Source of the DNA: Streptomyces caniferus
Lineage (GTDB): Bacteria; Actinomycetota; Actinomycetes; Streptomycetales; Streptomycetaceae
Assembly (NCBI RefSeq): GCF_009811555.1
Contig: NZ_BLIN01000007.1
Coordinates: 62,001-126,000, forward strand
DNA: 64,000 bases
Direction: 5' to 3'
This document shows positions 59,727 to 64,000 of the stretch, in pieces. Below the pieces are notes generated by a model that was not told the DNA's origin, ran no database searches, and saw only the letters and a program-made list of their open reading frames with translations. The first letter of the stretch is position 1, and each line of letters starts with the position of its first letter. The position numbers and the translations under genes are program-made.

Positions 59727-60416
59727 TCAGCGGTGCCCGGTCTCATCGGCTCCGGCCCTGGTCATCCGGGCGAAGACCACCACGTTGCTCGCGTAGCCGG
59801 AGCCCGGCTCGTAGGCGCCGCCGCAGGTCAGGACGCGCAGCTCGGGGCGGCCGGTGGCGCCGTAGACCTTCTTGGCCGGGAACTTCCGCTTGTCGAAGAC
59901 CTGGATGCCGTAGACCTCGAAGACCGCGGTCCGGCCGTCCCGGCGGGTCACCCGGATCGTCCTGCCCTTCTCCAGGGCGCCCAGCCCGTAGAAGACCGCG
60001 GGCCCGCTGAGACTGTCGACGTGCCCGACGATGACGGCGGTGCCGTTCTCGCCCGGGGTCGGTGCGCCCTCGTACCAGCCGGCCAGCCGGGGTTCGTCGG
60101 CCGGCGGGGCCTCGATCCAGCCGTCCTTGCCCAGGCCCAGCGGCATCAGCGGGGCCGACACATCGAGCGAGGCGATCGCCACCCGGGAGGGGGCGGAGCG
60201 GGGCAGCGGCGGCGGCGCGGGCCCGTCGGGCGGGAGATCGCCGGGGAAGAGTGCGGTGCCGGCCTCCGGCTGCGGCGGCCCGTCCGCCTCACCGGACAGT
60301 CCTTGGCGCACCATGCCGAGGCCGATGAGCCCGGCCAGCGCCAGTACGCCCCACCGGGGCCGGCGTGCGGCCGCAGGCTCCCCGGCCGTCGCCTCCGGCG
60401 GGTCCGTCGGGCTCAT
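59727..60416 (-). CDS. Class F-like sortase
   Basis: 229 aa. A single N-terminal anchor helix (WGVLALAGLIGLGMV) is followed by a Pro-rich linker and a sortase domain with catalytic His in TAVIVGHVDSLSGPAVF and Cys in LRVLTCGGAYEPGSGYASN. Sortases cut surface proteins at LPxTG-like motifs. The region where many sortases have RYxxN reads GYASN, so the usual catalytic Arg is not obvious; class F enzymes often differ there. No substrate protein is adjacent. Envelope-located. Confidence 0.85.
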   Translation of the reverse strand: MSPTDPPEATAGEPAAARRPRWGVLALAGLIGLGMVRQGLSGEADGPPQPEAGTALFPGDLPPDGPAPPPLPRSAPSRVAIASLDVSAPLMPLGLGKDGWIEAPPADEPRLAGWYEGAPTPGENGTAVIVGHVDSLSGPAVFYGLGALEKGRTIRVTRRDGRTAVFEVYGIQVFDKRKFPAKKVYGATGRPELRVLTCGGAYEPGSGYASNVVVFARMTRAGADETGHR

Positions 60417-60758
60417 CGCTCACCTCCCGTGACCGCGTTTCCGGGGCGCCGGGGCGCACGGTCCGCTGTCGGCACGCTAGGCGCGCGACCGGGCGGGGGC
60501 GACAGCAGGCGATCGAACGGGTGGCGGACGCCGAATGATCGCGCCGAAGCGCCGCCCCGGATCGCCGTACTGCCGGATCGCCGCGCCGCGCCCCGCACCG
60601 TCCCGGCGTGCCACCGGGCGCCGGACGGCCGGCCCGGGGCGCCCGCCCGGCCGCTTCCCCTCCGCACGCCGCGCCCCTGCCGGTCCGCTTGCCACGGGCC
60701 CCCGGCCGGACGCCGCCCGCCCGCTCACGACCAGGCGGCATCCGGCCGGGTACCCCCC
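60417..60758. other. Intergenic, no gene seen
   Basis: 342 bp of extremely GC-rich DNA between the sortase and the second LLM gene. Open frames on both strands are by-products of base composition; none has a start with support. It presumably holds the sortase promoter. Confidence 0.45.
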
Positions 60759-61619
60759 CTACGGCACCGGGAACACCGCCTCGGCCAGGCGCTCGACCTG
60801 GTCGGGGTCGGGGGACCAGCAGTAGAGCATCACCTCGTCCGCGCCCATCGCGCGGTAGGCGGCCACCGCCGCACGGATCTGTGCCGCGGTGGTGAGCAGG
60901 CCCTTCACGACATGGTCGGTGTAGTCGCTCGGCCGGTAGTACGCGCGCAGTTCCTCGCGGGCCCGGTCGAGTGTCGGCTCCGGGCCGAGGGCGACATTGA
61001 CCTGGGCCAGCAGCCGCGGCCGGCCCGTACGGCCGGCCCGGGACCAGGCCGTCTCCACCGCACGGAACATGCCGTCCATCTGCGGGGCCGGGAGTGCGGC
61101 GCCGAGAAACCCGTCGCCCCAGCGGGCCACGCGCTCCACCACGGCGGGCACGAAACCGCCGAACAGCACCTCGGGCCCACCGGGCCGGGCGGGAGCCGGG
61201 CCGATCGGGCCGACGTCCGCGGAGAGCGGCGCACCGGACCAGAGGCGGCGCAGGGTGGCCAGCTGCCGGTCGAGGCGCCGGCCGCGGGTGCGGAGGTCGA
61301 CACCGGCGGCCAGGTAGTCGTCGTCGCGTCCGCCGATGCCGATGCCCAGGGTGAAGCGGGAGCCGGAGAGCAGATCGAGCGTCGCGGCCTGCTTGGCGAG
61401 CAGCGTCGTACGGTGCAGCGGGGCGAGCAGCACCTCGGTCTGCAGCCGGATCCGGGAGGTCGCGCCGGCCAGTGTGGCGAGCGTGATCAGCGGCTCGGGG
61501 TTGTCGAACACGAGCCGGTCGAGCAGGGCGAGGGTGGTGAAGGGGGTGGCTTCGGCGCGCCGGGCCCAGCTCAGCAGCTGTGCGGGATCGCCGATGGGAA
61601 GGCCGAGGCCTACGGACAT
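60759..61619 (-). CDS. LLM-class flavin/F420 oxidoreductase
   Basis: 286 aa TIM-barrel: FTTLALLDRLVFDNPEPLIT, RIRLQTEVLLAPLHRTTLLA, GSRFTLGIGIGGRDDDY and the C-terminal MGADEVMLYCWSPDPDQVER. It resembles F420-dependent LLM-class reductases of actinobacteria; cofactor and substrate are inferred only from family. ATG 61619 with GGAGG 7 nt upstream is preferred to upstream in-frame ATGs. Confidence 0.88.
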   Translation of the reverse strand: MSVGLGLPIGDPAQLLSWARRAEATPFTTLALLDRLVFDNPEPLITLATLAGATSRIRLQTEVLLAPLHRTTLLAKQAATLDLLSGSRFTLGIGIGGRDDDYLAAGVDLRTRGRRLDRQLATLRRLWSGAPLSADVGPIGPAPARPGGPEVLFGGFVPAVVERVARWGDGFLGAALPAPQMDGMFRAVETAWSRAGRTGRPRLLAQVNVALGPEPTLDRAREELRAYYRPSDYTDHVVKGLLTTAAQIRAAVAAYRAMGADEVMLYCWSPDPDQVERLAEAVFPVP

Positions 61620-61935
61620 GGAGGGTCCTCCGGAAGAACGTGCGGGCATGAGTGATCGCGGATTGTCGTGTCGCCCACTCATTCGGCTCCGCGCGTTCGC
61701 TGCGCGCGGGCTGCTCCCGTTCTGCGACGTCCTTCTGGAGAGCTGGGGTCAGAGTGCGGTCACCTTACGACGCGGGCACGCAGGTCCGCATCGGGTTTTC
61801 TCGCGGTGTGCACCCCGGCCCAGGTCCCGGCCCTCCTCGTCCGCGGGCGCGCGGCGTCCCTGATGCATCGTCAATCGCCCTGGCTGCAAAGCTCCGTGAG
61901 GCGCCGGACTCCCTGGACCCGTCACCCCGGCCCCG
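61620..61935. other. Intergenic, no gene seen
   Basis: 316 bp between the GAF regulator and the LLM gene, both minus strand. No supported gene, palindrome or RNA is apparent. Confidence 0.4.
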
Positions 61936-63225
61936 TCACCCCTGCCGCGCCGCCGCCACCGCCGGGGCCAGTGACTGCGGGAGCAGATGGGCGGGCCGTG
62001 GTGGCAGCAGGAGCTCCACTTCCACCCCGTCCGCGAACCGGTACGGCCGGTGTGCCAGGACGCTCGCGAGATGGCGGCGCAGCCGGGACAGTTCGGCCCG
62101 CACCGTGACCGTACGGCTGTCGTCGCCGAAGAGGTCGCGGGCGAGTTCGGCGGCGCTGCGGCCCTGCGGATGCGCGGCGAGGACGAACAGCAGCTCCGCA
62201 TGACGCGGGGTCAGCTCGTGGGACCAGCTGCCGGCCGCCCCGCTGACGGTGACCGTCGAACCGTCCCGGCCGCTGACGTCCAGCACCACCCGGCTCGGCC
62301 CCATCTCCCGCTCCTGCCGCCCGACACGGACCAGCCAGCCGCCCGGCAGCGGCTCCAGGGCGCACATGCCGTACCGCGGCAGCCACAGCGGCCCGGCCTC
62401 GGGCGTCTTGGGCAGTGCCACCCGGTCCGGCGGCGTCATGCCCGTCACCCCCACGACCCAGCCGCTGGGGTCGACGGCCAGTGCCCGCCCGCCGATCCGT
62501 GCCAGCACCGGTGCCGCGCTCGACCGCAGCCGTTCCAGGGACAGATGGTGGCGGGTGCGCAGCTCGCCCTCGGCGAGCCGGGCGACGGAGGAGACCAGGG
62601 AGAGCGTCGTGGGGTGGAAGGAGGGCGCCGGACCGCTGATGTCCACCGTGCCCAACAGGCGCCCGTCGCGCGGGTCGTGGAGCGGCGCCGCGGCACACGT
62701 CCATGCGTGGTGGCTGCGGACGAAATGCTCCGCGGAGTGCACCAGCACCGGCCGGCGGGCCACCAGCGCGGTGCCGATGGCGTTGGTGCCGACGACGCCC
62801 TCCGTCCAGTCGGCGCCCTTGTCGAAGCCCAGCCGGTCGGCCATCCGCCGGACCGGTGCGCTGCCCTCGCGCCACAGCACCCGGCCCTCGGCATCGGTGA
62901 CGACCATGATCTGCTGCGCGGCATCGGCGGACGGCAGCAGCCCCTCGGTGAACACCGGCAGCACCGTCGCCAGCTGGGACACCTGCCGACGGTGCTCCAA
63001 CTCCGCGACGGGAAGCGGGTATTGCGGCCGGTCCCGCTCCGGGTCGACGCCCGAGACCAGCACCCGGCGCCACGATTCACCGATCACCGCACGCGGCGCG
63101 TCGGACGCCTCGCCGGGCGCCATCCCGCCCGCGAGCGCCGCCTCGTGGACCGTGGCGAGGCGGTGTGCGGTGGCGCGGTTGTCCTGGGCCGACCGGACGG
63201 CGCCGTCGATCGCTCTGTCGCTCAC
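61936..63225 (-). CDS. GAF-domain transcriptional regulator (AcoR-like N-terminus)
   Basis: 429 aa. The N-terminal two-thirds match the sensory part of AcoR-type activators: IGESWRRVLVSGVDPERDRP, QQIMVVTDAEGRVLWREGSA, GFDKGADWTEGVVGTNAIGT and HHAWTCAAAPLHDPRDGRLL. There is no sigma-54 AAA domain; instead the C-terminus is a winged-helix-like domain (SHELTPRHAELLFVLAAHPQ, then RTVTVRAELSRLRRHLASVL). It is a common Streptomyces regulator of aldehyde/alcohol metabolism genes; the target is unknown here. GTG 63225. Confidence 0.85.
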   Translation of the reverse strand: MSDRAIDGAVRSAQDNRATAHRLATVHEAALAGGMAPGEASDAPRAVIGESWRRVLVSGVDPERDRPQYPLPVAELEHRRQVSQLATVLPVFTEGLLPSADAAQQIMVVTDAEGRVLWREGSAPVRRMADRLGFDKGADWTEGVVGTNAIGTALVARRPVLVHSAEHFVRSHHAWTCAAAPLHDPRDGRLLGTVDISGPAPSFHPTTLSLVSSVARLAEGELRTRHHLSLERLRSSAAPVLARIGGRALAVDPSGWVVGVTGMTPPDRVALPKTPEAGPLWLPRYGMCALEPLPGGWLVRVGRQEREMGPSRVVLDVSGRDGSTVTVSGAAGSWSHELTPRHAELLFVLAAHPQGRSAAELARDLFGDDSRTVTVRAELSRLRRHLASVLAHRPYRFADGVEVELLLPPRPAHLLPQSLAPAVAAARQG

Positions 63226-63701
63226 GCTGTTCTCCGTAGTGCCCTGTCCTCGGGTCGTGCCGTCCCTCGGGTCGTGCCTCTCGTGCGCTCACCGGCCGTC
63301 CTGGAAGGGCCCATTGTCCCGGTCCGCCTCCGGGCGCTGCAACGCACTGCAACCGTTGTCGCTCACGACGCGTTGCGGGGAGTCTGGCCGGAGCGGCCGA
63401 TGGTGTCTCGCCACCGCGGGTTCACCGGTCACCCGTCGGGAGCCCGCCGGATGTCGCCGGGACTCCATCGGCCGCCCTACGTGACGTCGGCGCGGTGCGG
63501 GAGGTGGCCGCTGCCCCGCGCGCGGACGCACCGGGGACCTTTCGGGAGGCCCGGGACACCCTTGTACCGGGAGCGGTGCCGAGTCGGCGCGGCACCGCTC
63601 CCCGACCGACGTGGCGGCGGTAACCCCCTGTCCCCGCCGCCTCATGAGGCGACGGCCCGGAGGCGACGGGGAGCCGCCGCCGCGTCGGGCCGGTGCCGCG
63701 C
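63226..63701. other. Intergenic, no gene seen
   Basis: 476 bp between the acyl-CoA dehydrogenase stop and the GAF regulator start. No supported gene was found. It should contain the promoter for the regulator. Confidence 0.4.
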
Positions 63702-64000
63702 TCAGTCGTCGGCCACCGGCCGCGCCCGCGCCACCACGGACGCGAGATCCAGCGTGTGCGGCAGCGTCCCGAACGCCGCGCCCCCGTCACCGCCGAGCCG
63801 GGCGGCGCAGAACGCGTCCGCGACCTCGGGCGGCGCATGGCGCACCAGCAGCGCACCCTGGAGGACCAGCGCCATCCGCTCCGTCAGCCGCCGGGCCCGC
63901 GCCTCGATGCCCTCCAGATCGGCGAGTTCGGTGAGCATCCCCCTGATGGCACGGTCCAGCCGGTGGTCCGCGCCCCGTGCCGTCCCGATCTCGGTCAGGA
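63702..64000 (-). CDS. Acyl-CoA dehydrogenase, AidB-like (C-terminal end; 5' outside window)
   Basis: The last ~98 codons. LTEIGTARGADHRLDRAIRG, ARRLTERMALVLQGALLVRH, and VADAFCAARLGGDGGAAFGT with LPHTLDLASVVARARP match the C-terminal helices of AidB/isovaleryl-type acyl-CoA dehydrogenases. The catalytic and FAD-binding parts lie beyond the window edge. Confidence 0.75.
   Translation of the reverse strand, partial: LTEIGTARGADHRLDRAIRGMLTELADLEGIEARARRLTERMALVLQGALLVRHAPPEVADAFCAARLGGDGGAAFGTLPHTLDLASVVARARPVADD

Overview
The window has very high GC, near-uniform G/C at third codon positions and dense operons joined by ATGA/GTGA overlaps. Together with a conservon, DUF5999/DUF6415-type genes, an extended lanthipeptide locus and a characteristic SRRHVDL leader peptide, this points to Streptomyces or a close relative. 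About 1-41 kb looks like accessory, strain-variable DNA. About 41-64 kb looks like ordinary chromosome for sugar uptake and sulfur assimilation.

Accessory part. 1-6.5 kb (minus strand): a methyltransferase-Nudix fusion cut by the window edge, a GFA-type zinc protein, a PIMT-like methyltransferase, a triple-Nudix protein and an ABC exporter that may be preceded by a coupled 50-aa peptide. 6.8-15.2 kb (minus strand): a class I lanthipeptide locus of the FxLD type, with an Fe/2OG oxygenase, a DUF6415-like protein, a 62-aa precursor (FGLD leader, four-Cys core), a LanB glutamylation enzyme, LanC, a LanB elimination domain fused to a PIMT methyltransferase, and an unknown helical protein. A perfect hairpin lies between precursor and LanB. 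Divergently, 15.4-17.0 kb carries a Nudix hydrolase and an XRE/TPR regulator. 16.9-27.7 kb (minus strand): a chain of overlapping genes with a HATPase anti-sigma-like protein, small unknown proteins, conservon cvnABCD, a CYP157-like P450 lacking ExxR, a normal P450, a GntR-like protein, unknown small proteins, an endonuclease/phosphatase-fold protein, DUF5999 and a double LuxR-type HTH protein. 28-30 kb: a TPR regulator coupled to a GNAT.

30-41 kb is a scar zone: a frameshifted IS1380 copy with intact ends, a small membrane winged-helix protein, excisionase plus tyrosine integrase, a 5'-truncated glycosyltransferase, IS5-family relics around a DinB gene, an LLM oxidoreductase, DUF1707, DUF5958 and a membrane protein.

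Chromosomal part. A DegT-like protein with Arg in place of the PLP lysine; a LacI regulator divergent from a sugar ABC transporter and alpha-glucosidase; then a minus-strand sulfur operon (leader peptide, sulfite reductase, zinc ribbon, cysH, cysC, cysD, cysN, a Cys-ending mini-ORF, sulfonate/taurine-type ABC transporter, CbiX). The right end has a GNAT, a class F-like sortase, a second LLM enzyme, a GAF regulator and the 3' end of an acyl-CoA dehydrogenase.

I saw no tRNA, rRNA or CRISPR array. All calls come from reading sequence and remembered family features; no searches were run.
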